This document shows positions 1 through 8,031 of a DNA stretch of 15,359 nucleotides, in pieces. Numbering within the stretch: the stretch's first letter is position 1; every line of letters begins with the position of its first letter. Source of the stretch: Bacilli bacterium. GTDB lineage: Bacteria > Bacillota_I > Bacilli_A > ML615J-28 > CAG-698. The notes below the pieces were generated by a model, which worked only from the letters and a program-made list of their open reading frames with translations, was not told the origin of the DNA and did not search any database. The stretch spans positions 1 to 15,359 of the forward strand of contig JAQUYJ010000009.1 in assembly GCA_028691905.1 (NCBI GenBank). Reading direction: 5' to 3'. A program made the translations under genes and the position numbers.

Positions 1-747
1 TACTCCCATTAAATAGCGTGGTTTATCCTCCGGTAACAGCGGTGTTGTATACGCTAAAACACGGTTTTGAATTTCCTTGGGCTCACCAACACTCAAACCG
101 CCAATCGAGTAACCGTCAAAATCCATATCTACCAACTCTTTCGCGCAATCTGCTCGCAAGTCCAAATATTCTCCACCCTGAACGATGCCGAATAAACCCT
201 GCGTATCTTTTTTCTGATGCGCATCCAAGCATCTTCTTGCCCACCGGACAGTCCTTGCAACAGAATCTTTCATATATTCATAACTTGCGGGATAGGGAGG
301 ACATTCGTCAAAAGCCATCATAATGTCTGAACCCAAACTGTTTTGAATCTGCATGGATAACTCAGGGGACAAAAACAAACTGGCACCACTTTTATGATGT
401 TTAAAAGTCACTCCTTCTTCTTTAATATCGCGCAATTTAGCGAGACTGAAGACTTGAAATCCTCCGGAATCGGTTAGAATGGAGTGATCCCAATTCATAA
501 AGGAATGGAGTCCGCCTGCTTTCTCTATTATTTGATGACCGGGTTGGTTCCAAAGATGGTAGGTATTGCCCAGAATAATTGAAGATCCAATGGCTTCCAA
601 TTCTTCTTTTACCAATGTTTTTACGGTAGACTGCGTGCCAACAGCCATGAAAACGGGCGTTTCAAAACTACCGTGAGGAGTCGTAATCTCCCCTAACCTG
701 GCTATGCATTCACTGCTTTTCTTCTTTAATTGATATTTTATAACCAT
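1..747 (-). CDS. tgt: queuine/preQ1 tRNA-guanine transglycosylase, 3' end outside window
   Basis: Tgt swaps the guanine at position 34 of GUN-anticodon tRNAs for a queuosine precursor (preQ1 in bacteria) in the cytoplasm. The reverse strand reads open for 249 codons from an ATG at 747 and leaves the window without a stop, so about two thirds of the usual 370-380 residues are visible. Recognisable family motifs are GNTYHL (60-65), DSGGFQ with its catalytic-site Asp at 93, MAFDECPPYP with Asp147, and FGIVQGG (196-202). The visible part ends at RYLMGV, just before the region that carries the nucleophilic Asp in this family. GAGGAA lies a few bases upstream of the ATG. It follows queA, its pathway partner, after 64 bp and seems to have its own -10 box. 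Identification is firm; the C-terminal zinc site cannot be checked. Confidence 0.95.
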   Translation of the reverse strand, partial: MVIKYQLKKKSSECIARLGEITTPHGSFETPVFMAVGTQSTVKTLVKEELEAIGSSIILGNTYHLWNQPGHQIIEKAGGLHSFMNWDHSILTDSGGFQVFSLAKLRDIKEEGVTFKHHKSGASLFLSPELSMQIQNSLGSDIMMAFDECPPYPASYEYMKDSVARTVRWARRCLDAHQKKDTQGLFGIVQGGEYLDLRADCAKELVDMDFDGYSIGGLSVGEPKEIQNRVLAYTTPLLPEDKPRYLMGV

Positions 748-769
748 ACATTTCCTCATTAATGTGCCT

Positions 770-778
770 ATTATACCA
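770..778 (-). promoter_or_regulatory. extended -10 promoter for tgt
   Basis: On the minus strand the queA-tgt gap contains TGGTATAAT, an extended -10 element (TGn plus a perfect TATAAT at 770-775) about 23 bp upstream of the tgt ATG. No good -35 hexamer is seen at 16-18 bp, which is typical when a TGn extension is present. This suggests tgt can be transcribed on its own in addition to readthrough from ruvB-queA. No hairpin terminator was seen in the gap. Confidence 0.6.
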
Positions 779-811
779 CACAAAACACTTTTTTAGTTTT
801 TTACTTTCCCT

Positions 812-1834
812 TTAATAAATAAACATTGCATCGCCAAAAGAAAAAAAGCGATAACGTTTTTCAATTGCCGTCTGATAAGCATTTATTATAAAATCACGAT
901 TACTGAAAGCACTGACCAGCATAATTAGAGTGGATTTGGGAAGGTGAAAATTTGTAATTAATCCATCTATTGCCTGAAATTGATAACCGGGATAAATAAA
1001 AATGGCTGTACTCTCTGAGGTGCTTTTAAATGTGTTGTATTTACTGTAAACAGCTTCCAGTGTTCTGGCACTGGTCGTACCCACAGCAATGATTCTTTTA
1101 TTCATCTTTTTTGCCTGATTCAGTTGCCTTGCGGCTTCTTCGCTGATGGTATAATATTCAGCGTGCATTTTATGGTCTTCTATCCGATTAACACTGATTG
1201 GTCGAAATGTTCCCAATCCGACATGAAGTGTAATTCGAATAATGGTAATCTTTTTGTTTTTAATTTTATTCAGTATTTCTTCTGTGAAATGAAGTCCGGC
1301 TGTTGGAGCTGCAGCACTTCCAAGCTGGTTGGCATAGATAGTTTGATACCGGTCTTTATCCTGCAGTTTTACATGAATATAGGGAGGAAGGGGCATTTCT
1401 CCAAGCTGATCCAATATTTCTAAAAATATACCCTGATAACGAAACTGAATATGGCAAATTCCGTCTTCCAATTTCCGGACAACAGTTCCCTGCATCCGAT
1501 TTTGAAAATCAAGGACGGTTCCGATTTTAACACGCCTTGCCGGTCTGATCAAGCATTCAAAACAGTCACTGCCTAAATCCTTTAATAATAGCACTTCCAT
1601 ATCAGCATCTGTTTCTGTTTTCTTCGCATACAGTCTGGAAGGCATCACTTTTGTATCGTTGATAACCAAGACATCGTCTTCTGTCAGATAGTCAATGATA
1701 TCGTAAAAATGTCGATGTGTTATCGTTTGTTTTTTACGATCCAACACCATCATTTTTGAATCACTGCGATTGGGCAATGGTGTCTGAGCAATCAATTCCT
1801 CCGGTAAATAATAATCAAAATCGAGTACGTTCAT
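812..1834 (-). CDS. queA: S-adenosylmethionine:tRNA ribosyltransferase-isomerase QueA
   Basis: QueA transfers and rearranges the ribosyl part of S-adenosylmethionine onto preQ1 at tRNA position 34, giving epoxyqueuosine. It acts directly after Tgt, the next gene. The 340-residue protein has the usual full length. Family motifs in order are FDYYLPEELIAQTPLPNR near the N-terminus, VINDTKVMPSRL, LIRPARR, EMPLPPYI, APTAGLHFT, LHVGLGTFRP, AVGTTSARTLEA and TNFHLPKSTLIMLVSAF. The ATG at 1834 lies inside the end of ruvB (20-bp overlap in another frame) and is preceded by AGGA at 7-bp spacing, so translation is probably coupled to ruvB. It ends in TAA. All motifs are intact and identification is secure. 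Confidence 0.97.
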   Translation of the reverse strand: MNVLDFDYYLPEELIAQTPLPNRSDSKMMVLDRKKQTITHRHFYDIIDYLTEDDVLVINDTKVMPSRLYAKKTETDADMEVLLLKDLGSDCFECLIRPARRVKIGTVLDFQNRMQGTVVRKLEDGICHIQFRYQGIFLEILDQLGEMPLPPYIHVKLQDKDRYQTIYANQLGSAAAPTAGLHFTEEILNKIKNKKITIIRITLHVGLGTFRPISVNRIEDHKMHAEYYTISEEAARQLNQAKKMNKRIIAVGTTSARTLEAVYSKYNTFKSTSESTAIFIYPGYQFQAIDGLITNFHLPKSTLIMLVSAFSNRDFIINAYQTAIEKRYRFFSFGDAMFIY

Positions 1835-2810
1835 CTTTCAATCCTAAGTGTTCATAAGCTTTTGCTGTTGCCATCCGGCCACGGGGAGTACGAACAATAA
1901 ACCCTTCCTGTAATAAATAGGGTTCATACACATCTTCCAATGTTGTTATTTCTTCTCCGATTGATGAGGCAATTGCATTTAAACCAACCGGTCCCCCCTT
2001 GAATTTTTCAATAATCGACAATAAGTATCGATGATCGGTTGTATTCAGTCCTGCTTTATCAATATGCAGCTTTTCCAGTGAATGCTTTGTTATATCCATT
2101 TCAATTTGAGTACATTGATCATCAACAAACTGCGCAAAATCACGGACACGACGGAATAATCTGTTTGCAACACGGGGAGTTCCCCGGGAACGAAGTGCAA
2201 TTTCCTGAGCAGCTTCGTCACTTATCGCAAAATGAAAAACCTGTGATGTTCGGTTAATTATTTTCTTTAACTCTTCCACCCGATAATAATTGATTTGATT
2301 GACAATTCCAAATCGATCACGGAGAGGAGCAGATAAATCACCGCATCGGGTAGTTGCACCTACCAATGTAAATGGAGGTAATTCAATCCTAATCGCTGAT
2401 GCGGTAGTGTCTTTGCCAATCATAATATCAATTGCATAATCTTCCATCGCTGCATAAAGGACTTCTTCCACGATTTTCGGCAGGCGGTGAATTTCATCAA
2501 TGAAAAGGACCTCCCCACCATCCAGACTGGATAAAATAGCTGCCAGATCCCCCACTCTTGTAATGGAAGGTGCAGTAATACTCTTTATTTTTGTTCCCAT
2601 CTCATTGGCAATGATATTGGCAAGGGTAGTTTTACCCAGTCCCGGAGGACCGTACAGTAAAACATGATCCAGACATTCATTGCGCATTTTAGCTGTTTGG
2701 ATGAAAACATGAAGGGATTCTTTTATATCAGCTTGCCCAATATATTCCGCAAGCGATTGAGGTCGCAAACTATTTTCATTCTCATTCAATAACAAATCTT
2801 CTTTTTCCAT
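1815..2810 (-). CDS. ruvB: Holliday junction branch migration ATPase RuvB
   Basis: RuvB is the hexameric AAA+ motor that, loaded by RuvA, drives branch migration of Holliday junctions. The start chosen is the ATG at 2810, which has AAAGGA at 8-bp spacing. An in-frame TTG ten codons upstream (2840) has no such site and would put family-atypical residues in front. This gives 331 residues, the normal length. Visible are Walker A GPPGLGKTT (54-62), Walker B LFIDE (102-106), sensor/arginine-finger region GATTRCGDLSAPLRDRFG, and the C-terminal winged helix ending in TPRGRMAT. It ends in TGA inside queA. Its partner ruvA is adjacent but divergent, not upstream in the same operon as is usual. No convincing minus-strand promoter was found in the 66-bp gap; a TTGATA at 2869-2874 is a possible -35 without a good -10. 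Confidence 0.97.
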   Translation of the reverse strand: MEKEDLLLNENENSLRPQSLAEYIGQADIKESLHVFIQTAKMRNECLDHVLLYGPPGLGKTTLANIIANEMGTKIKSITAPSITRVGDLAAILSSLDGGEVLFIDEIHRLPKIVEEVLYAAMEDYAIDIMIGKDTTASAIRIELPPFTLVGATTRCGDLSAPLRDRFGIVNQINYYRVEELKKIINRTSQVFHFAISDEAAQEIALRSRGTPRVANRLFRRVRDFAQFVDDQCTQIEMDITKHSLEKLHIDKAGLNTTDHRYLLSIIEKFKGGPVGLNAIASSIGEEITTLEDVYEPYLLQEGFIVRTPRGRMATAKAYEHLGLKDERTRF

Positions 2811-2828
2811 TGGAATTTGTCCTTTCAA

Positions 2829-2857
2829 TTTACTTTTCAAGGGGTATATGCTATAAT
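2829..2857 (+). promoter_or_regulatory. sigma-A-type promoter for ruvA
   Basis: TTTACT (2829-2834) and a perfect TATAAT (2852-2857) are separated by 17 bp, with a TGC extension directly before the -10 box. The predicted transcript starts only about 12-14 bases before the ruvA ATG, leaving a very short leader. The -35 lies close to the ruvB ribosome binding site on the other strand, so the two divergent starts share this small region. Confidence 0.75.
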
Positions 2858-2876
2858 AATCCTTGAGGTATCAAAT

Positions 2877-3434
2877 ATGTATAGTTATATAAAAGGGGTA
2901 ATCACCCAAATAGTCGGTAATCATATTGTTCTTGACAACAGTCAAATCGGATATCAAATAAAAACGCCCAATCCCTACTCTTTTACCCTGAACAAAGAAG
3001 TAATTGTGTATACTTATTTGCATGTTCGGGAAGATGTATTTGATCTATATGGATTTAAGACACCGGAAGAACGGGATTTATTTCTGAAACTCTTATCTGT
3101 AAAGGGAATCGGACCAAAAGGAGCATTGGCTATTATCGCCAGCGGTGATATCAAACAGCTGGAACATGCTATTCAAACGTCCGATGCGAAATATTTGCAG
3201 CGTTTTCCAGGGATTGGACCCAAGGCAAGTGGCCAGATTATCCTCGATTTGCAGGGCAAATTGAATTCACCGAGTCAATACATCAATCATCCTAAATTAA
3301 ACAGCGTCAAAGAAGCGCTCAAGTCTCTTGGTTATACCAATCAGGAATTAAAACGCGTTGAACAAATTGTTCTGGATAATGAAGATGCAACGATTGAAGA
3401 ATTAATCAAACTCAGTTTAAAGAAATTATTTTAA
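2877..3434 (+). CDS. ruvA: Holliday junction DNA-binding subunit RuvA
   Basis: RuvA tetramers bind four-way junctions and dock RuvB rings. The start is the ATG at 2877, giving MYSYIKG as in the family and 185 residues. A longer reading from 2817 adds 20 residues upstream of the promoter -10 box and is rejected. An OB-fold domain covers about residues 1-62. Two helix-hairpin-helix motifs follow (LLSVKGIGPKGALAII and LQRFPGIGPKASGQII), and a C-terminal three-helix domain that contacts RuvB lies at about 138-185. GAGG sits 8-10 bp upstream of the start. The TAA stop lies inside the following terminator stem. The gene is inverted relative to ruvB, unlike the common collinear ruvA-ruvB order, so the two subunits must come from separate promoters. 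Confidence 0.95.
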   Translation: MYSYIKGVITQIVGNHIVLDNSQIGYQIKTPNPYSFTLNKEVIVYTYLHVREDVFDLYGFKTPEERDLFLKLLSVKGIGPKGALAIIASGDIKQLEHAIQTSDAKYLQRFPGIGPKASGQIILDLQGKLNSPSQYINHPKLNSVKEALKSLGYTNQELKRVEQIVLDNEDATIEELIKLSLKKLF

Positions 3435-3460
3435 AACCGTTTCGCAGGAAACGGTTTTAA
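3431..3460. terminator. bidirectional terminator between ruvA and the coiled-coil gene
   Basis: This is a perfect 13-bp inverted repeat, TTAAAACCGTTTC / GAAACGGTTTTAA, around a GCAG loop. The A/T ends of the stem supply U-rich 3' tails in both directions. It lies between two convergent genes and contains the TAA stop of each (3432-3434 on plus, 3457-3459 on minus). It should end both the ruvA transcript and the ftsY-ylxM-ffh transcript. Confidence 0.85.
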
Positions 3461-5298
3461 ATTTGGCCAATTTTTCGTTTAGTTTTCCGTTCTAATTCAA
3501 TATCTTTTAATATATTTTTATATTTTTGTTGAATGGTACTCTGTCCCAATTTCAAATTTTCTTTGTATCGCTTTTTTATCTGATTGATGTTTTCTTTAAT
3601 GGAATCAATCAAACTTTGATAACTTATTGCATTTCGATAATCATCATTGCGTTTTCGCAGTTGATAGTGTTCCTTTTTTTGTTTCAGAGCAAGTGTTTTT
3701 TCTACAAAAAGTTCATTTGCTTTTTTATTGTCCTGAAGCAAATTTTGATGTTCTTTTGTGGTTTGTTCTTCCTGATTCTTTTTTTGCGTTTCAATTCCAT
3801 TATAGAAATGGGTAAATTTATCTGAAGCATCTTGATTTGCTTGGCGATACAGGCGATTGTTCATTTTTTTCATTTGATTGATCAAGTGATTTTGCTGATT
3901 TTTTTGTTCCGCAAAGAATTCAGTAATATCTGTCAGTGTATTTTTCATTTGTCTGATGTAATCTTTAAAGTGGTCCATAATCAGCTTATCAAACTTCTGA
4001 AGTTGATTTTGTTCGCTAACGGTGAATTCCTGAATGATTTTTACTAACTCATTGGCATAAACAGAATAATCAAACCCCTCCAGTTTGGAAAGAGAATAGA
4101 GATTGAAAACCATGTTGTTTTGAAGTGATTGCATATTGTTTTCGATGCTTTTCCAGGCTGATAGAACAATTGCAGTTACCAGTTCCTTAACACTCTGGGC
4201 AATGGATTCCATATATTTGGTGGTGTCCTGAACGGATTGGAAAAATTGCACGTGGTTTTTGTCCAATTGCTTTTCCAATAATTCGATTTGTTTTTGATCG
4301 AATAACTGTACTTGATCAAAAAGCATGGAGAAATCTTTGCCCTTTCCTTCCTGTTCTTCGATAACTAACTGTATTCTTTTTTGATTCTCTTCTTTTAATT
4401 TTCCTTGATAGAACAGCCTGATTTTATTGGCTTCCAGATTATAATCCAGTTCAAATTGATTTAGCTGCTGGTAGGTATCAAAATCATAACGATCACTTGC
4501 TTCCTGCAGACTGATGTTTGCATTTTGACGATTGAATTTGATCTGTTCTATTTTCAAATTATACTCTTCACGTAAAATTTCATTATTTCGAATGACATTA
4601 CTTTGGTAGAAGTGAAACGCAAGTTCGATTTCTTTCATCTCATTCATGTATTTTTGCTTTATTTTTGCTATTTCATCAATACCATTGTTGCGAAGGGTAA
4701 TTTCTTCTTCTTTGTTGTAATTGCCTTGTTTTATGGCTTCCTGTTTATCCGCATCATTGGCAAATGGGGTAAGTAATGTTTCGTTTACCCGATTCACTTC
4801 GAATTTTAATCTTTTATCCAATTCAGCGAGTTTTGTTTTTGTTACTTTATCTTCTTCTTCCAAATGAAGGTTATTATCTTTTATTAACTGAATACATTCT
4901 TTGTCGAATGCATTCATTTTTTGGGTTAAATCCTGAATCTCCTTCTTCTTTTGCTGACGAAATTCAGCAAGATTATCTTCTTTCAGTTTTAATAAACGCG
5001 TTTTATCTTTTTCTACCTGGTGGGATTTTTGATATTCTTCCACTGTTTTTTGAAATTCGAGATGAATTGTATCAATTAAAAGCTGAATATCGGACAGTTG
5101 TTTCTTTTTTTGGTCTTCGTGAGTAAGAAAATCATTTTCAAGCGACGCTAAAACAGCGAAAGCATAATCTTTATTTTCACTTAATTCGATAGCAAACTGT
5201 TGATTCCACTGTGAAACCATTTGATTTTTTTCTTCCAATATGGTATGCAAATCATGCAGACTGCTTTGCATTTTTTTAATGAAATCCTGATAACTCAT
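3457..5298 (-). CDS. large coiled-coil protein of unknown function in the SRP operon
   Basis: I do not recognise this 613-residue protein. It is almost entirely charged, Gln/Asn/Lys/Glu-rich helix with no Pro-rich or Gly-rich stretch, no Walker A motif, no signal peptide and no clear membrane segment. Long coiled-coil character covers about residues 15-345 and again about 430-613. Between them is a less charged section (about 345-430) containing KELVTAIVLSAWKSI and LSKLEGFDYSVYANELVKII, which might fold as a small domain. The tail is strongly basic (ELERKTKRKIGQI). Only one Cys is seen. The ATG at 5298 has AGGAG at good spacing, overlapping the ffh stop 12 bp upstream, so it is very likely co-transcribed with ftsY-ylxM-ffh. 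It could be an SMC-like structural protein without ATPase heads, a cell-shape factor or a ribosome/SRP-associated factor; none of these is shown by the sequence. Confidence 0.85.
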   Translation of the reverse strand: MSYQDFIKKMQSSLHDLHTILEEKNQMVSQWNQQFAIELSENKDYAFAVLASLENDFLTHEDQKKKQLSDIQLLIDTIHLEFQKTVEEYQKSHQVEKDKTRLLKLKEDNLAEFRQQKKKEIQDLTQKMNAFDKECIQLIKDNNLHLEEEDKVTKTKLAELDKRLKFEVNRVNETLLTPFANDADKQEAIKQGNYNKEEEITLRNNGIDEIAKIKQKYMNEMKEIELAFHFYQSNVIRNNEILREEYNLKIEQIKFNRQNANISLQEASDRYDFDTYQQLNQFELDYNLEANKIRLFYQGKLKEENQKRIQLVIEEQEGKGKDFSMLFDQVQLFDQKQIELLEKQLDKNHVQFFQSVQDTTKYMESIAQSVKELVTAIVLSAWKSIENNMQSLQNNMVFNLYSLSKLEGFDYSVYANELVKIIQEFTVSEQNQLQKFDKLIMDHFKDYIRQMKNTLTDITEFFAEQKNQQNHLINQMKKMNNRLYRQANQDASDKFTHFYNGIETQKKNQEEQTTKEHQNLLQDNKKANELFVEKTLALKQKKEHYQLRKRNDDYRNAISYQSLIDSIKENINQIKKRYKENLKLGQSTIQQKYKNILKDIELERKTKRKIGQI

Positions 5299-5310
5299 TT
5301 CTTCTCCTAT

Positions 5311-6705
5311 CTAAAAACGAAAATTCCCGCGTCCTTTCCCTTTTCCTTTTTTTGGTTTTGACGGGGTAAGTGGTTTTTGAATTTGGTTTTTATAATTTTG
5401 TTCATTTATTCCGGATAAGGCCTGCATTTGCTTTTTCATATCATCAAAGCGTTTGGTCAGTGCATTGACTTCCGGATAAGGCCGACCTGACCCTTTACTG
5501 ATCCGTTCGCGTCGCGATGGACTTTTTGCTATCCATTCCGGATTTTTTCGTTCTTCTTTTGTCATTGAAAATACAATTGCTTCTATATAGGAAAATTGCT
5601 TGTCATCAATGTCAATTTTCTTTAATTGCTGGCCCAATCCCGGAATTAATCCGAGAATACCTTTTAATGAACCCATCTTTTTAATCCATTTAATCTGTTT
5701 TAGAAAATCGTTGTAATTGAAAATTCCCTTTTGCATTCGTTCCATCAACTTCATTGCTTCATCTTCATCGATGTTTTCCGTTGCTTTTTCGATTAAACTG
5801 ACGACATCCCCCATTCCGAGAATTCTTCCAGCCATCCGCTCGGGGTGAAACACTTCAATCTGGTCTAATTTTTCCCCAACACCAATAAATTTGATCGGAA
5901 TATTTGTTAGGTAGCGAACAGACAAAGCTGCTCCGCCCCTTGTATCGCCATCCAGTTTGGTCAGAATACAACCTGTAATCGGCAGTTTTTCATTGAAACT
6001 GGTAATGACATTGATGGCATCCTGACCCATCATTGCATCAATCGTCAAAAGAATTTCATCCGGTTTAGCCACCTGAACGATATCAGCCAATTCATTCATT
6101 AGCTTTTCATCAATATGAAGGCGTCCTGCTGTATCTACGATAACCAAATCATGTTGTTTTTCTTTCGCATAGAGCAATCCTTTTTTGACAATCTCAACGA
6201 CGGGATATTTTGTACCCATTTCAAAAACATCGATATTCAGTTGTTTTCCGATACTGACGAGTTGATCGATTGCTGCCGGACGGTAAATGTCTGCAGCAAT
6301 CAAAAGTGGTTTTTTCTTATCTGTTTTTCTTAAATACTGAGCCAATTTACCACAATGTGTCGTTTTTCCTCCGCCCTGTAATCCGACCAACAGAAATGTT
6401 GAAATACCGGACAGTTTATAGCTGACACCTGCTGCTTCATCGCCCATTAGTTTTTTCAATTCATCATGAACTATTTTTACGACTTGGTCACCGGGAGTCA
6501 GTGACTGCATGATTTTTTCTCCCAGTGCTTTCGATTTCACTTCGCTCGTAAAACTTTTCACAACTTTATAATTTACATCGGCTTCCAATAAAGAAAGACG
6601 GACTTCCTTCATCATTTCGTCGATATCATTTTCATTTAATCTGCCCCGGCCTGTAATCCGCCGCAGACTCATTTGTAATCGTTCTGATAACGTTTCAAAA
6701 GGCAT
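5311..6705 (-). CDS. ffh: signal recognition particle GTPase Ffh (SRP54)
   Basis: Ffh binds 4.5S/scRNA and the signal sequences of nascent membrane and secreted proteins, then docks with FtsY at the membrane. At 464 residues it has full family length. The N domain covers about 1-85. The G domain carries G1 GLQGGGKTT (108-116), G3 DTAG (191-194) and G4 TKLDGD (249-254). The C-terminal M domain holds the SRP-RNA-binding signature (SPSRRERISKGSGRP) and a Met-rich region. The extreme C-terminus is Lys/Gly-rich. The ATG at 6705 lies 4 bp past the ylxM stop, with GGAG inside the end of ylxM. It ends in TAG, which shows that TAG is a normal stop here. The SRP RNA gene is not in the window. Confidence 0.98.
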   Translation of the reverse strand: MPFETLSERLQMSLRRITGRGRLNENDIDEMMKEVRLSLLEADVNYKVVKSFTSEVKSKALGEKIMQSLTPGDQVVKIVHDELKKLMGDEAAGVSYKLSGISTFLLVGLQGGGKTTHCGKLAQYLRKTDKKKPLLIAADIYRPAAIDQLVSIGKQLNIDVFEMGTKYPVVEIVKKGLLYAKEKQHDLVIVDTAGRLHIDEKLMNELADIVQVAKPDEILLTIDAMMGQDAINVITSFNEKLPITGCILTKLDGDTRGGAALSVRYLTNIPIKFIGVGEKLDQIEVFHPERMAGRILGMGDVVSLIEKATENIDEDEAMKLMERMQKGIFNYNDFLKQIKWIKKMGSLKGILGLIPGLGQQLKKIDIDDKQFSYIEAIVFSMTKEERKNPEWIAKSPSRRERISKGSGRPYPEVNALTKRFDDMKKQMQALSGINEQNYKNQIQKPLTPSKPKKGKGKGRGNFRF

Positions 6706-6709
6706 ATTT

Positions 6710-7030
6710 TTACTCCAGGTTCTTCAATTTTTCAATCAATTCATTCATTTTAGGCTGTTCCAATGCAAGATATTCTTCGAACAGATCATTTCGTTTATGA
6801 TATTTGTCTAATAGTCCCAGTTTCTCTTCGTAATGTTCTAAAGCAGTGTACACTTTCTGCAGTTGATCAAAAACAGCACTTCTTGAAACATGATAATTTT
6901 CAGCAATCTCAGCAAGTGACAAATCATCAAAATAATAGTTTTCAAAATATGCCTGTTGTTTTTTGGTAAGCAATTCTCTGTAGTAATCATATAAATTATT
7001 ATAAAAATTCTTTTTTTCCAGTAAATCCAT
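6710..7030 (-). CDS. ylxM: YlxM family helix-turn-helix SRP-associated protein
   Basis: This 106-residue protein matches the YlxM/p13 family, small helix-turn-helix proteins encoded next to ffh in Firmicutes and Mollicutes. Streptococcal members have been linked to SRP RNA and Ffh function. The helix-turn-helix lies at about residues 36-60 (LSLAEIAENYHVSRSAVFDQLQKV), resembling sigma-factor region 4, followed by acidic helices. The ATG at 7030 is 3 bp past the ftsY stop, with GAGGAG overlapping that stop. It ends in TAA 4 bp before ffh. Its place between ftsY and ffh supports the assignment as strongly as its sequence does. Confidence 0.93.
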   Translation of the reverse strand: MDLLEKKNFYNNLYDYYRELLTKKQQAYFENYYFDDLSLAEIAENYHVSRSAVFDQLQKVYTALEHYEEKLGLLDKYHKRNDLFEEYLALEQPKMNELIEKLKNLE

Positions 7031-7033
7031 TTT

Positions 7034-8005
7034 CTACTCCTCATCGATTATTTCAGCGAATAATCCATATACATATTTTTCGATATCAAAATACTCCAAA
7101 TCTTCCAGTCTTTCCCCTAATCCAACAAACTTAATAGGAATATTGTATTTTTCGCGAATGGCAAGAACGATTCCCCCCTTGGCAGTCCCATCCAGTTTGG
7201 TCAGGACAATACCGGAAACATCGGTTGCTTGAGCTAATGCCTTCGCCTGATTCAATCCATTTTGACCGGTTGTTGCATCAATGACAAGCAGGGTTTCCTG
7301 GGGACCGTTTTCCACTTCCCGAGCAATTACCCGTTTGATTTTCTCCAGTTCTTTCATCAAATTGACTTTTGTCTGCAGTCTTCCTGCGGTATCACAAAGC
7401 AAAACATCCACTTTTTGGGCTTTTGCAGTCTGAATAGCATCAAATATAACACTGGATGGATCGGTATTTTCCCGGCCTTTTATTACATCCACTCCCAAGC
7501 GGTTTCCCCATACTGTTAACTGTTCGGTTGCTCCTGCCCGAAATGTATCACCGGCAGCAATCAAAACTTTTTTCTTTTCCTGAATCAGTTTATGGGCAAT
7601 CTTGGCAATAGTGGTGGTTTTTCCAACACCATTGACACCGACAAACAAATATACACTTAATCCATTGGGATTCATTTCCAAATTATTGCGTAATATTTCT
7701 CCTTTCAAATATATGTCGAACATTTTATCAACAATGAGGGGTTGCAGTTCTTTTGCATCCTGAATATTTTTCATTCGGACGTCGGCTTTTAACTCATCAA
7801 CAAAAGAAATGACGGTTTCTACGCCAATATCTGCCATAACAAATATTTCTTCCAATTCATCAAACAAGTCTGCATTTATCTGGGCATGTGAAAAAAGTTT
7901 TGCGAGGTGATGAAATGCGCCTTTACGCGTTTTTTCCATGCCTATCCGATATTTTTTTGCTTCTTCTTTTTTTGTTTTACTTTTGAAAATATCAAATAAT
8001 CCCAC
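7034..8005 (-). CDS. ftsY: signal recognition particle receptor FtsY
   Basis: FtsY is the membrane-associated receptor that forms a GTPase heterodimer with Ffh and delivers ribosomes to SecYEG. The 323-residue form is short: it lacks the long acidic A domain of enterobacterial FtsY and starts directly with a basic amphipathic segment (MGLFDIFKSKTKK), followed by the N domain. The G domain has G1 GVNGVGKTT (123-131), the DTAGRLQ motif, TKLDGTAKGG, and GLGERLEDL near the C-terminus. The start is a GTG at 8005, supported by GAGGA at 6-bp spacing. It ends in TAG. It is the first gene of the unit ftsY-ylxM-ffh-coiled-coil protein. In many Firmicutes smc precedes ftsY, but here an intergenic region and the divergent tetR gene take that place. 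Confidence 0.97.
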   Translation of the reverse strand: MGLFDIFKSKTKKEEAKKYRIGMEKTRKGAFHHLAKLFSHAQINADLFDELEEIFVMADIGVETVISFVDELKADVRMKNIQDAKELQPLIVDKMFDIYLKGEILRNNLEMNPNGLSVYLFVGVNGVGKTTTIAKIAHKLIQEKKKVLIAAGDTFRAGATEQLTVWGNRLGVDVIKGRENTDPSSVIFDAIQTAKAQKVDVLLCDTAGRLQTKVNLMKELEKIKRVIAREVENGPQETLLVIDATTGQNGLNQAKALAQATDVSGIVLTKLDGTAKGGIVLAIREKYNIPIKFVGLGERLEDLEYFDIEKYVYGLFAEIIDEE

Positions 8006-8031
8006 TAATATTCCTCTTTTCCATTGAGTTT

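Noticed and set aside
18..323. 101-codon plus-strand open frame at the left edge
   Set aside because: It lies opposite tgt, whose reverse-strand translation is continuous and matches the family throughout. The plus-strand product has low-complexity composition and no recognisable domain.
2811..2876. Minus-strand promoter for ruvB
   Set aside because: TTGATA at 2869-2874 has no acceptable -10 at 16-18 bp. Only weaker pairs can be made, so I did not call it.
4776..5126. 116-codon plus-strand frame rich in Leu and Phe that looks membrane-like
   Set aside because: It is the complement of Glu/Lys-rich coiled-coil codons, which yields Phe/Leu/Ser-rich shadows. Several similar shadows lie along the same gene.
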